Source: JAUIIK01 sp963745675
GTDB taxonomy: Bacteria; Chloroflexota; Chloroflexia; Thermomicrobiales; CFX8
Direction of reading: 5' to 3'
NCBI GenBank assembly: GCA_963745675.1
Contig: CAVUYM010000008.1
Location: 62,001 to 126,000 of the forward strand
DNA length: 64,000 bases
Positions 35,609 through 45,574 of this stretch are shown here, in pieces. Positions within the stretch are counted from its first letter, which is position 1; each line of letters starts with the position of its first letter. The notes below the pieces were generated by a model. The model saw only the letters and a list, made by a program, of their open reading frames with translations, was not told the DNA's origin and did not search any database. The translations under genes and the position numbers were made by a program.

Positions 35609-37318
35609 TCAGGCCAGCAACCGGACACGCGCGTGCATATCAGATCTGTAGACGACAGAACTGACGGATCGGTCCCGCTTGGCCCTGTACATAGCGATGT
35701 CGGCCTGGTGAATGAGTTCCTCCGGTTTGATGTCCGGTGACTGGCTGACGCTGACTCCAATGCTGGCCGACAATGTCTCGATGCTGTCGGGAAGCACAAA
35801 TGGTTGCTCAATGCTCTCCACGATGCGTTCTGCGATCTGCAGGGCCTTATCTTCGCTTTCGATGTCGACGAGCACTACGATGAACTCGTCACCGCCGAAG
35901 CGAGCGGCTATGTCTTGCTCTCGAATACAACACTCGATGCGATGAGCAGTCTCGATCAGCACCCGGTCGCCGGTAGCATGTCCCATCGTGTCGTTAACCA
36001 GTTTGAACCGATCGAGATCGATGAAAAGCACAGCGATTTTGCTTATACGCTGTCGGCGGTCTGAAGCTACCTTCTCAAGTCGCTCGATTAAGTGCGGGCG
36101 GTTGGCGAGACCGGTGAGGGCATCGTGATGAGCGAGCTGCACGAGCCGTTCCTCGAACCGTTTCTGAGGGGTCATGTCGGTAAATGTGAGGATCTTTCCG
36201 CCGCCTTCGCGGACGGCAACCGAAATCAGGAGGTTGGAGACCGTCCCGTCCTTCAGAATGATGGATGCTTCGATGGTTTCCTCAGTTTCGCCCGGCGATA
36301 TGCTATCCCCATATAGCTGCTCAAGTGGTTCAATGACGCGCCCCTGGAGCAAGTCGTCGGCGCTCTGCCCGGTGAGTTCATTCATGGACTCACCGAAGAT
36401 AGCTGTAGCGGCGGGGTTTACATACTCGATCAGCCCAGCGCTGTCGAGCAGCATCAGCCCCTGCCCCATCGAATCGACGACCTGGTCGGCGATTTGACGC
36501 TCGACACGGAGTTCGGCTTCCGAGCGGTGGGCACGTTCGAGAGCACCGGTCAGCTGGTCGTTCTGGCGCACATTTTCCTGCTGAGCTTCAAGCATTTTCA
36601 CGATCGCCTGCTTGTGTACTGCGTAGCTCACCAGACTCGCGAGAGCGATAAAGGCCATCGCCGGCAGATACCTGGGCCAGATGAACTCGTAGCCAAGCGC
36701 CAGATAGAGCACGATCCAGGTTGCGAACATGAACGCCATGCTGCCGATCATCCAGCGCAGCGCCAGATAGAGTGCGCTGCTGAGGACCACGCTGAGTGCA
36801 AGCCCCATGAACCGCAAGTCGACGGAGTCCTCGGCGTCGGTTACGAGGCTGAAGATCAACAGCGCAAAGCCGATCATCGATATAGATCCAGCGAGTGGAT
36901 GAGCCAATCGAGCGGGCACCTGCCCCGATTTCAATAGCCTGTAGATCTTGAAGAAAACTGCTGCTAGTGCCAGTCCGAGTGGGACGCTGGCCAGGAAAAA
37001 TGCCGAACCAAGAAGAAATCCAATGTACATGAGGGCGAATATGAAGGTGAATCCGATACCCAGAATAAATGGCCCCAGGCTATCGAGCAACACAGCGTCG
37101 AGCTGTTGTCGCATCTCTCTCTCGGTCGAATCTGCCGTACGAGCTTTCTCTGACCGCTTGTTGAAATGCGAGAGCAGCGCTGCGAATATGGAGCGAAGCT
37201 TAGTCGGTGGCAGAGCACCTGCCAGTAGAGATGCCCGATTCATGAGGTGATTGGAAGTGTGGAACTTCGCTCCAAGTTCTTGAAGCGCCGTAGGCGTGCG
37301 TGCGGCATCTTCATTCAA
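35609..37318 (-). CDS. Membrane PAS-GGDEF diguanylate cyclase 2
   Basis: A 569-residue intact paralogue of the upstream cyclase. It has six membrane helices in about residues 75-250, a coiled coil, a PAS domain (LMLLDSAGLIEYVNPAATAIFG), and a GGDEF domain with RFGGDEFIVVLVD preceded by the RxxD site REQD. The C-terminus is complete (DIAMYRAKRDRSVSSVVYRSDM). The start appears to be TTG at 37318; an ATG-based start further in cannot be excluded. The two cyclases share layout from the first helix to the last residue, so they arose by tandem duplication and then diverged in the membrane part. Confidence 0.9.
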   Translation of the reverse strand: MNEDAARTPTALQELGAKFHTSNHLMNRASLLAGALPPTKLRSIFAALLSHFNKRSEKARTADSTEREMRQQLDAVLLDSLGPFILGIGFTFIFALMYIGFLLGSAFFLASVPLGLALAAVFFKIYRLLKSGQVPARLAHPLAGSISMIGFALLIFSLVTDAEDSVDLRFMGLALSVVLSSALYLALRWMIGSMAFMFATWIVLYLALGYEFIWPRYLPAMAFIALASLVSYAVHKQAIVKMLEAQQENVRQNDQLTGALERAHRSEAELRVERQIADQVVDSMGQGLMLLDSAGLIEYVNPAATAIFGESMNELTGQSADDLLQGRVIEPLEQLYGDSISPGETEETIEASIILKDGTVSNLLISVAVREGGGKILTFTDMTPQKRFEERLVQLAHHDALTGLANRPHLIERLEKVASDRRQRISKIAVLFIDLDRFKLVNDTMGHATGDRVLIETAHRIECCIREQDIAARFGGDEFIVVLVDIESEDKALQIAERIVESIEQPFVLPDSIETLSASIGVSVSQSPDIKPEELIHQADIAMYRAKRDRSVSSVVYRSDMHARVRLLA

Positions 37319-37632
37319 AACCCATCGTCAGTGTTCGAACGATTCAATCTCTGGCGCTGCGGACAGTGTTCATCGATTCGACCTGCCATTTGGCAGCCAG
37401 CAACCTGTGCCGGAAAATCTTGTCTGCATTAAGAGAAGCTTATGTTATCACCGGAATAAGAGTAACTCCCAATTGTACTCTTTCGATGCAGACATCTGTC
37501 TGCTGCCGACATGATGAAGGATGATTAGCTGAAGCTGATCCGTGCTTGTAAATAGGTGGCCGGGTAGCGGATCGGGCCACCGTCCTCCAAGATAGTCGGT
37601 GAAGTGAATCGACGTATCAGAAGGAGGATGAG
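37319..37632. other. Region upstream of the IS256 element
   Basis: About 310 bases lie between the second cyclase and the transposase. No gene was recognised. An AAGGAGGATG ribosome site ends it at 37620-37630. A possible left terminal repeat containing TGTAAAT (near 37548) faces TGTAAAT-like sequence (ATTTACAGAAATTTCGGGAC, 38868-38887) at the right end, but I could not align full repeats. Confidence 0.35.
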
Positions 37633-38849
37633 ATGGCCCAGAGCGATCCTACGCGGCTGCCGGGTGTGACACAAGCGGCGCTCTTGGATGAACCGGACTT
37701 TCTACGGGAGATAGTCCAACAGGCACTGCAGACGATCCTCGAGGCGGAGATGGAGGCACACCTCGGTGCGAGCCGCTACGAGCGCACCGACGCGCGTCGC
37801 GGCTATCGCAACGGCTCCAAACCACGCGCTCTGCAGACACGAGTGGGCACGTTAGACCTGCTCGTCCCGCAGGACCGCGACGGTACGCTTTTCGACTGAG
37901 TTGTTCGGGCGTTACCAGCGGAGCGAACAAGCGCTGGTGCTGACCCTCATGGAAATGTATCTCGCAGGGTGTCTCAACGCGGAAGGTGGCAACGATCACG
38001 GAGCAGTTGTGTGGGACACGCTTCTCGAAGAGCCAGGTCTCGAGCTTGACGGTCCAGCTGGACGCGCGCTTGCGAGCCTGGCGGGAACGGCCCTTGAGCG
38101 CGGTCGCCTATCCTTACCTGACCGTGGATGCCCGCTACGAGAAGGTGCGGCAGGGTGGCCAGATCGTGAGTCAGGGGGTCTTGTTGGTCAGTGCGGTGCG
38201 CGACGATGGCTTCCGTCGAGTTGGTCGCGGTGGATGTGGCCGAGACGGAGAGCGAAGCGACCTATCACGAGCTGTTTCGGAACCTGAAGGCGCGAGGCTT
38301 GAACGGCGTGAGGTTGGTGACCAGTGATGATCACCAGGGACTCCGTCGCGCCATTGAGCGACACTTTCAGGGGGCGGGCTGGCAACGCTGCCAGGTGCAT
38401 TTTAGCCGCAATCTCCAAGGACTGGTGAGTCGGCGGCAGCGCGCAGCAGGTGGCCGAGGATCTGCGAGACGATCTTTGCCTGCCCGACTCTGGCGCTGGC
38501 TCGGGAAGCGGTGCGGACGATTGCCGAGCAATGGCGCCCGACGCACCCACACTTGGCGGAGCGACTGGAGGAGGAGATCGAAGACGGTCTCGCCTGTCTG
38601 GCCTTCCCGGCCAGTCACCAACGTCGCATCCGCACGACGAATGGGCTGGAACGGGTCAACCAGGAACTCAAGCGTCGGACCCGGGTCGTGCGCATTTTTC
38701 CGAATCGGGAGGCCTGTCTGCGGCTGGTGACCGCTCTGGCCGCCGAGATCTCCGAGGACTGGGAGAGTGGCCGACGCTACTTGGACATGGAGGCGATGAC
38801 TCAAGAACGGTCAATCGCGACGGAGCACGAGCGGCCGGCCGCAGACTAA
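37633..38849 (+). mobile_element. IS256-family (mutator type) transposase, multiply frameshifted
   Basis: Five frame pieces over 1.2 kb together form one IS256-type transposase of about 405 residues. Piece one has QALQTILEAEMEAHLGASRYERTDARRGYRNGSKPR. Piece two (after 37899) has ALVLTLMEMYLAG. Piece three has YPYLTVDARYEKVRQGG (first catalytic Asp). Piece four has VRLVTSDDHQGLRRAIERHFQG (second Asp), QRCQVHF. Piece five has RIRTTNGLERVNQELKRRTRVVRIFPN with the last catalytic Glu, and a complete C-terminus. A ribosome site AAGGAGG precedes the ATG. With four breaks in 1.2 kb it would be inactive as read, though indel errors are likely. Terminal repeats are not firmly seen. Confidence 0.87.
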
Positions 38850-38937
38850 CGACAAGCTGGAGGACAATTTACAGAAATTTCGGGACCACGGTATGCTCCG
38901 ATAGGAGACATATCGAGAGATCTTGGAAGGGCGCGCT

Positions 38938-39862
38938 ATGACAATCACGACTATCGGACTCATGAGTCCTGGCGACATGGGACATTCAATCGGTGCTGTG
39001 CTGGTCCAACATGGGTTGGAGGTATTGACCTGCCTTGATGGACGCAGCGAACGCACCCGCGGGCTTGCCCGTGAAGCGGGGATCGAAGACGCAGGCACGC
39101 TCGAAGCGCTGGTCGAAGCTGTCGGATGTCCTGCTCTCTGTGCTGGTCCCGGCCAGAGCGACCGAGGTGGCGGAACAGGTGGCGGCCGCGATGCAGGCAA
39201 CCGGTTCCGATCTGCTCTACGTTGATCTCAATGCCATCGCCCCGCAGACGGTCGCGACGATCTCAGAGATCATCACGAACGCAGGCGGCCGTTTCGCCGA
39301 TGGCGGCATCGTCGGCCCACCACCACGACGCCCCGGCACGCGCTTCTACACCTCCGGCCCTGGTGCGGAAGAGTTCGCCCAGTTACGCGACCACGGCCTG
39401 GATGTGCGTGTACTTGCAGGCGATGTCGGGCAGGCGTCCGGGATGAAGATGTGCTACGGCGCGCTAACCAAGGGCATGCAAGCCCTCGGCACCGAACTGT
39501 TGCTGGCCGCGAAACTCATGGGTCTCGAAGACGATCTGCGTGAGGAGCAGATGGGCAGCATGCAGATGGTCCGCGAGTGGATCGAGAATGCCATTCCGAC
39601 GATGCCGCCGAAGGCCTACCGCTGGGTTGGCGAGATGGAGGAGATCGCCGCAACCTTCGAAGGCGTCGGCCTGACGCCGAAGATCTTCCAGGGCGCAGCC
39701 GACATGTACCGGCTCGTCGAAACCACCGCCATCGGCAAAGAAACCCCCGAGAACCGCGACACCTCGCGCGACGGTATGGGCGTCATCGCCGCGATTGCGA
39801 AGGAGATGGAGCAGGAAACGGAGCGAGATCCAATAGGATTCAATCATCATCCGACTTCTTGA
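38938..39862 (+). CDS. 6-phosphogluconate dehydrogenase-like NAD-binding protein (DUF1932 C-terminus), frameshifted near 39117
   Basis: The N-terminus TITTIGLMSPGDMGHSIGAVLVQHGLEVLTCL is the Rossmann GxMG pattern of beta-hydroxyacid dehydrogenases. A shift near 39117 moves the reading to KLSDVLLSVLVPARATEVAEQVAA, followed by YVDLNAIAPQTV, a GGRFADGGIVGPPPRRPGTRFY segment and the long helix VGQASGMKMCYGALTKGMQALGTELLLAA typical of the DUF1932 C-terminal domain. Start at 38938 from GGAAGGG upstream. It lies just after the IS256 element. Substrate unknown. Confidence 0.8.
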
Positions 39863-39916
39863 ACGTGCAGGAACGACTCGGGATGGCAAGTGATTTCGGA
39901 TCCTCGGAGTGACGCT

Positions 39917-40603
39917 CTAAGCTATATCGGGAAGTTCCCCAAGTGCGATAAAACTCTCCATATCGTAAGCCCCGACAATGAGCGCATCCGCGTGAGCGGC
40001 AAGCTCGACAAGCATGTCTTCGGTGAGCGTGACGTCGGTTCCGGAGATGGCATGGTCGAAGCCGTCGAAGAAGATCCCAATGGCTTGCCAGTGAATGAAC
40101 CGTGCGTGATCCCACGGCTCGACCATGCGCTCGTCCGACTGCGAATCCTCAGCGGTGACGAAATAGTGCAACGCATCCCCAAAATAGGCGATCCGTAGTG
40201 GGTAATTCTGCGGATTGCGTCGTACCGCGTCGGGAACCGGATCGTTGAAGATGACGAGCCTACGGGGATCTCCAGATAGATAGGTGCGTATCAATTCAAT
40301 GAAGATGGCTTTTAATTCGCCATAAAGGCTCCGCTGTGGTGCACCACCGGTGTCATCGACATCCAAAGAGCCAGCGCTATCTTCGAGCGGAAGAAAAGAC
40401 CAGCGAAAATTCAGAAGCTGGGCTTCGCAGATCACCAGATCACCGGGCAGATAGGTCGATACCATCCGGTTCTTGTTCAGGATCGCAGCGAAGCTCTGCT
40501 CGAAAAGCGGTGGAGCATTTTCCATTTCCCGGCTGATGAACTCAAGCGCCGACTCTGGAAGCGTGATTCTCCTCGGCATAGAGGGCTGCTCCTGTTCGGT
40601 CAC
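39917..40603 (-). CDS. Protein of unknown function, about 228 residues
   Basis: I do not recognise a family. It is hydrophilic, without signal peptide or membrane helix, and rather acidic. Coding-like composition, a start (ATG at 40603) and an even amino-acid mix support a real gene. Notable stretches are TLPESALEFISREMENAPP, RSLYGELKAIFIELIRTYLSGDPRR, IFNDPVPDAVRRNPQNYPLRIAYFGDALHYFVTAED and HADALIVGAYDMESFIALG. It runs toward the dehydrogenase gene and away from the amidohydrolase. Confidence 0.6.
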   Translation of the reverse strand: MTEQEQPSMPRRITLPESALEFISREMENAPPLFEQSFAAILNKNRMVSTYLPGDLVICEAQLLNFRWSFLPLEDSAGSLDVDDTGGAPQRSLYGELKAIFIELIRTYLSGDPRRLVIFNDPVPDAVRRNPQNYPLRIAYFGDALHYFVTAEDSQSDERMVEPWDHARFIHWQAIGIFFDGFDHAISGTDVTLTEDMLVELAAHADALIVGAYDMESFIALGELPDIA

Positions 40604-40685
40604 ATCTGCAACATCACCCGGGAACGAAGAGGAAACAGGGATCGGGATTTCCCCTCTTCCCTGCTTCCTCTTGCCTCTTCCCTAT

Positions 40686-41888
40686 CTACCGGTAGTCCAC
40701 GACGATATCGCCAGACTTCATGACGAACTGGATGTCGCGCAGTGCGCCGATGTCGTGGAGGGCGTTGCCGTTGACGGCGAGGATGTCGGCGCGCTTGCCT
40801 TCGGCCAGAGTGCCGTACTCTTCGGTGCCGATGGCTTTGGCGGCCACACTCGTCGCGGTTGCGATGGCCTTCTCGTTCGAGAAGCCGATGTACTCGACGA
40901 GCATCTCGAGATCGAGCTGGAAGTCGTCGAAGCCGGTCAGGGTCACTCCGGCGTCGTTACCAGAGACGAACTGAACGCCGAGATCGGTCATCCGACGCAG
41001 GTTGTCGGTGCGTCGCTCGCGCATCCCGGCCCAGCGCGCTGGTAGCTCAATGCCCTGTGCCATCGCTGCCTGACGGGCGCGTTCGCCGGTGCTGAGTGTC
41101 GGGCAGACGAAGATGCCCTTCTCTGCGACCTGCTCGGCGGCGTCTTCCTCGTATTCAACGCCGTTGGGTGTCATAAACGAGCAGTGCTCGATCGTCGTCA
41201 CCTCGGCGGCGATGGCATTGCGGATGCCGGGTGTGCCGTGGCAATGTGCCGCGATCTTGCGATTGAGGCGTCGGGAGTCATCGGCCAATGCCACAAGTTC
41301 AGTCTCACTGAATTGCGCATTTTCCGGATAGGTGTTCGGCGTCAATCCGCCACCGGTGGCCATGACCTTGATGAAGTCGGCGCCAGCTTTGACCTGATTG
41401 CGGACTGCCCGCTTGATATCTGTGACCGAATCGACTTCAACGCCGATGTAGTAGCAATGCCCTCCAGTGGAAGTCAGCACCTGCCCGGCTGCCCAGACGT
41501 GCGGCGCTTCGATCAGATTGTTTGCCGAGGCTGTGCGTAAAGCGAAAGCAACCTCGTTCGGCGCGCCACAGTCACGTACTGTCGTGACACCGGAGCGGAT
41601 GGCCTTGCGAAGATTTTCGATAGCCCGTACCAGCTTCGTCTCGTGGCTGTCGTTCAGCGCGTTGCCGAGCACATCGTGGTCGGCGCTGAAGGTCATATGG
41701 GTGTGCATATTGATCAGACCGGGCAGGATCGTCGCATCCCCCAGATCAACCGCGTCACTTGCCGCGCTTCCAAGATCGGATTTCTTTCCGATTGCGGAGA
41801 TCGCGCCATCGTCGATAGTGATAAATCCGTCCTCGATGGTCGTTTCATCCCCATCGAAAATACGTGCCGCCAGATATGTCGTCGCCAT
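40686..41888 (-). CDS. Metal-dependent amidohydrolase (imidazolonepropionase/prolidase-like)
   Basis: A 400-residue amidohydrolase with the HxH motif in ILPGLINMHTHMTF, a likely carboxylated lysine in ADFIKVMATGGGL, metal-ligand histidines in KIAAHCHGTPG and TTIEHCSFM, and the catalytic Asp in QFVSGNDAGVTL. The C-terminal beta-sandwich returns with GTLAEGKRADILAVNGNAL. This is the COG1228 type (imidazolonepropionase-like), which includes Xaa-Pro and other dipeptidases. The start ATG is at 41888. It is intact and lies 55 bases or so upstream of a repeat-bearing gap. Confidence 0.88.
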   Translation of the reverse strand: MATTYLAARIFDGDETTIEDGFITIDDGAISAIGKKSDLGSAASDAVDLGDATILPGLINMHTHMTFSADHDVLGNALNDSHETKLVRAIENLRKAIRSGVTTVRDCGAPNEVAFALRTASANNLIEAPHVWAAGQVLTSTGGHCYYIGVEVDSVTDIKRAVRNQVKAGADFIKVMATGGGLTPNTYPENAQFSETELVALADDSRRLNRKIAAHCHGTPGIRNAIAAEVTTIEHCSFMTPNGVEYEEDAAEQVAEKGIFVCPTLSTGERARQAAMAQGIELPARWAGMRERRTDNLRRMTDLGVQFVSGNDAGVTLTGFDDFQLDLEMLVEYIGFSNEKAIATATSVAAKAIGTEEYGTLAEGKRADILAVNGNALHDIGALRDIQFVMKSGDIVVDYR

Positions 41889-42007
41889 ATTCTCCCTGTC
41901 TCTTCATACTCACAGTTCTATAGTCGCCTATCGTCGCACGGAAACCAGGAATTAGGGAAGAGGTGCCGAGCGAATTTGTAGGCTGTAGTCAATCCACATT
42001 GTTTCGG

Positions 42008-42062
42008 CTCCCCTCTCCTCGCACAGTTGTGGGAGAGGCGGGGTATCCGCAGAGCGGATGAG
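42008..42062. repeat. Dispersed palindromic intergenic repeat (CCCTCTCC...GGAGAGG)
   Basis: CCCCTCTCC and GTGGGAGAGGCGGGG form an imperfect hairpin in the short gap between the amidohydrolase start and TrkH, followed by AGAGCGGATGAGGG. The same kind of repeat, with a perfect stem and a similar trailing sequence, is at 52711-52750. It probably represents a dispersed element of this genome. Confidence 0.5.
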
Positions 42063-42125
42063 GGAAATCCCGGAGCTTCCTACGCCCCAAAACCTGCTAG
42101 CGCGGGCGCCCGACAACCTACGAAC

Positions 42126-43431
42126 TCAGCCAATATGGACTCGCATCTCCGGATAGCGATAGTGGACTGGTCGTTCGCGCTGGGCCAGGGCGTAGGCGAC
42201 AGTCAGCGGACCGAGCCTTCCGATGAACATCGTCAGGATGATGACGTACTTTCCAGGCGTTGAAAGTGCGGGGGTGATTCCAGTCGAAACACCGACCGTT
42301 GCCTGCGCGCTCATGACCTCGAATAAGACCGCCGAGAACGATGGACTTTGTCCATACTCCTGTTCGAGGACCATCAGAATGAGCGTCATCGTGAAATGAA
42401 CCAGGAAGAAGAGCGTCGCGACGGTAATTGCGCGCAGGACGACTGGGTAGGGAATACGTCGCCGGAACGCTTCTGGGTGTGTGTTCCCTCGGATTTCTGA
42501 CATGACGGCGATAAGAATCACCGCGATGGTCGCTAGCTTGATCCCTCCGGCCGTCGAACCGGAAGCGCCGCCGACGAACATCAGTGCCAGCCAGGCGAAG
42601 TCCGTCACGGTCGATGCCGTCGAGAAATCAGCCGTGGCAAAACCAGCCGTACGCGCCGAGACCGATTGGAAGAGCGCTTGCAACGGCTTAACCGCATTCG
42701 AACTGTCTGCCATCGCATGATTCCATTCGGCGGCGAGAAAGAGCAGTGTACCAGTGACAATGAGCAGCGCATTGAAGGTCAGGATCAGCCGGGTATTGCC
42801 GTCCAGCTTTCTCCAACGACGCTTTTCAGCGATGTCATGAAATGCAAAGTATGAGAGCGACCCTGCCTGGATCAGGCAGATCAGGACGGCATTCAGAAAG
42901 ATTGCGCCCTTGAACGCGGTGAACGAGTCGAAATTGCCCTGTAAGTCGAAGCCTGCATTGCAGAAGGCCGAAACGGAATGAAAGATTCCTTGCCAGAGCG
43001 CCGTCGCTGGATCTCGTTCCTGCATGAAACGGAGCGTTAGTAAGCAGCGCTCCAACAGCTTCGACGATGAAGGTGAAGCGAGCGATACGGCGCGCCATCG
43101 CGACTGCTTCCCGCAACGAGAGCGTTGGGATGTTGTCGCCGATCATCAACTGGTGTCGCAGTCTGCCGCGTCCCCGGCCCAGTAGACCCAGCACCAGGCT
43201 CGCGCCGACCATGAACCCGAGACCTCCGATCTGGATCAGGATAAGGATGATCAGCTGGCCGAACCAGTTCCAGTGTGTCGCCGTATCAAGTGTGACCAGT
43301 CCGGTGACCGAGAGGGCCGACATCGCGGTGAAGAGTGCGTCGGTTGGCGCGGTTGACTCGCCGCTCCTGCTCACCCAGGGCAACATCAGTAGACCGGTGC
43401 CAGCGACTACAAGCAGGCTGAAGACCGCCAC
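42126..43431 (-). CDS. TrkH-family potassium transporter, frameshifted near 43045
   Basis: Two frame pieces make one TrkH/KtrB-type pore subunit. The first carries FTAMSALSVTGLVT (first selectivity loop); the second carries FHSVSAFCNAGFDL (second), FQSVSARTAGF (third) and MSAQATVGVSTGITPAL (fourth), with ten or so membrane helices. All four K+ filter glycines are present. The break near 43045 is a single-base shift between RFTFIVEAVGALL and LLTLRFMQERD. The start is uncertain: GTG at 43431 begins inside the first helix, so the true N-terminus likely lies 20-40 codons upstream (TRIIELPPPRPPVRRPTSEFHARLF is in frame). The partner TrkA-like protein is 23 kb away. Confidence 0.85.
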
Positions 43432-43603
43432 GAAGAGGCGTGCATGGAATTCAGAAGTTGGACGTCGAACCGGCGGGCGTGGTGGAGGTAACTCGATGAT
43501 GCGGGTTGGGTCGATTCGGCGCCGGACAACTCTGTCACCGGGCCGTCCAGAGGGAGTCCGGCGCGGTTCGTTCGAGGAATATGCAGATTGTCGGTCGTTA
43601 GAA

Positions 43604-45390
43604 TCAGTCGTCGCCGGAAACTCCGAGAGATGTTGGCGATTGCCCGTATAACGTTAGACGGTGCCGGGACGGGATGGCGGTCGCAGGATTCGGGGTCACG
43701 ACGAGCTCCAGCGGCGCGGAATCCAGCGTGGATTTTTCGTAGATGCGCTTCTCGAACTCGGCCCGGTAATATTTCAGGAAGCCCATGACCGGCGCAGGCG
43801 CGGCAACGCCGAGGCCGCACAATGACAGTTCGATCATCGCCTTGCTGTGGCGCTCGATCAATTCAATGTCACCGGGCCTGCCCTGGCCACTGGCGATGCG
43901 CCGCAAGATCTCGACCAGCGCCGGGCAACCAAGCCGGCAAGGGGTGCATTTGCCGCAGCTCTCCCAGCGACTGAACTCAGTCAGATACAACGCGAACTCG
44001 ACAGGATCGACGGTGTTGTCGAAGAGCACGTAGCCGCCCGATCCGAGCATCCCGCCAACCTCGCGCAGTGAGTCGAAGTCAACGAGGTAGTCCTTGAGCA
44101 TGTCGCGGGTGATCGGTCCCGCAGAGACGCCACCCGTCTGCAAGCCTGCAAACTCGTAGCCCTCCTGCATGCCGCCGTAAACATTGAAGACGAGGTCGTA
44201 GAGGGTCATGCCCATCTCGACCTCGACGACACCGCTACGCTCGGTGCGGCCTTGCATCGTGACCAGTTTGGTGCCCTTGCTGCGCTCGGTGCCAATGCCG
44301 GCAAACCATCGCCGCCGTTGTTGATGATGTGGGGCACATTCGAAAGCGTCTCGGCGTTGTTCAGCACCGTCGGCCGGTTCTGGTAGCCGATGACCGTCGG
44401 GAATGGCGGCTTCGTGCGCGGCATCGCCTGCTTGCCTTCGAGCGATTCCAGTAGCGCCATCTCTTCACCGGCGATGTACGCGCCGCTACCCAGCCGGGTG
44501 CGGACGTGGATGTTGATACCGGTACCGAGAACGTCATCGCCCAGCAATCCAAGTTCGTAGGCTTGCGCGACGGCGATGTGGAAACGGTCGACGGCCAGGA
44601 AATGCTCGCCGCCGATGTAGTTGTAGCCGACCTTTGCGCCGATCGCATAGCAGGCGATCATGATGCCTTCGAGCAGCTGGTGCGGACAACTCTCGATCAG
44701 CCGTCGATCCTTATAGACATTCGGTTCGCCCTCGTGCGAATTGACGACGACGTACTTCGGTTGTGCCTGCGAGTCGCGTCCACCGCCCCACTTGAAGCCC
44801 GCTGGAAAGCCCGCGCCACCTCGACCGCGCACGTTTGAAGTCGAGACTTCTGCGATCACCTCGTCGGGCGTCATCGTGGTGATTGCCTTGACGAAGGCGC
44901 TGTAACCGCCTGCGGCGATGTATTCGTCGATGCTCTCGGGATCAACAACCCCCGCGTCGCGGAAGAGAATTCTCCGCTGGCGTCCGAAGAAGGGGTGGTC
45001 GGTCAGCGGTTGATGACCATCGAAAGGCTCGTCGGCCCGTACGCCGACGCTCCACTCAGCGTGGTAGCGTCCGTCTGCGACTGCTGCTGCGAGTGTTTCG
45101 GCGCGTTCTGGTGTGATGTTGCCGTAGAGGATAGCCGGGCCGTCTGGTGACTGGATCTCGACCGATGGGTCGGCCCAGGCCCAGCCGCCGCTGCCGACGG
45201 TCCGTACGAGATGGGGTGCGCCGTGCCGTTCAAGCTCGCGCTCGAGCGTTGCGATGACGTCGCGCACGCCCTTGGCGATCGAATCTTCGCTGACGGCAAC
45301 GGTGATAACCCACTTGCCCTCGCGCGCTTCATTCAGGCGTGCTTGGACAGTTTCAATATGAGCTTGGAAATCGGCTGGAGTCCTAAACAC
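43604..45390 (-). CDS. NuoF-like NADH-binding flavoprotein, frameshifted near 44285
   Basis: A roughly 595-residue protein: an N-terminal thioredoxin-like domain (about 1-120), then the 51-kDa-type NADH/FMN domain (VRGRGGAGFPAGFKW, VVVNSHEGEPNVYKDRRLI, LGSGAYIAGEEMALLESLEG), an SLBB domain and the NADH 4Fe-4S domain (RWESCGKCTPCRLGCP). It resembles NuoF, HoxF and HndC. A shift near 44285 splits GGDG from the resumed ERSGVVEVE; the expected bridge is FAGIGTERSKGTKLV. The N-terminal domain has no cysteines, so it cannot hold the [2Fe-2S] cluster usual in HndC/HoxF. No other complex I or hydrogenase gene is near. The C-terminal tail may also be shifted. Confidence 0.85.
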
Positions 45391-45574
45391 CGGGGCCCCT
45401 CCTGCGCCAGTCCCAACTATGAATACGACTGCATCCCCGCGAGCGGCTACTGATCGACGATGCTCCTTGCAGTCGGAACATCGTGAATCCTAGCACAATC
45501 TACGCCGCTCTCCGATGCTACGATCCAGCGAATTCGAGCGAGCAATGTCGAGGCGTTGAAAGGCGGCAAACGCG

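Noticed and set aside
37540..38890. Terminal inverted repeats and target duplication of the IS256 element
   Set aside because: TGTAAAT-like words occur at both ends but flanking matches are too weak to define element borders or a duplication.
42126..43604. TrkH start at an upstream ATG
   Set aside because: No in-frame ATG, GTG or TTG with a ribosome site was found between 43431 and the end of the NuoF-like gene; the real start may be hidden by another indel.
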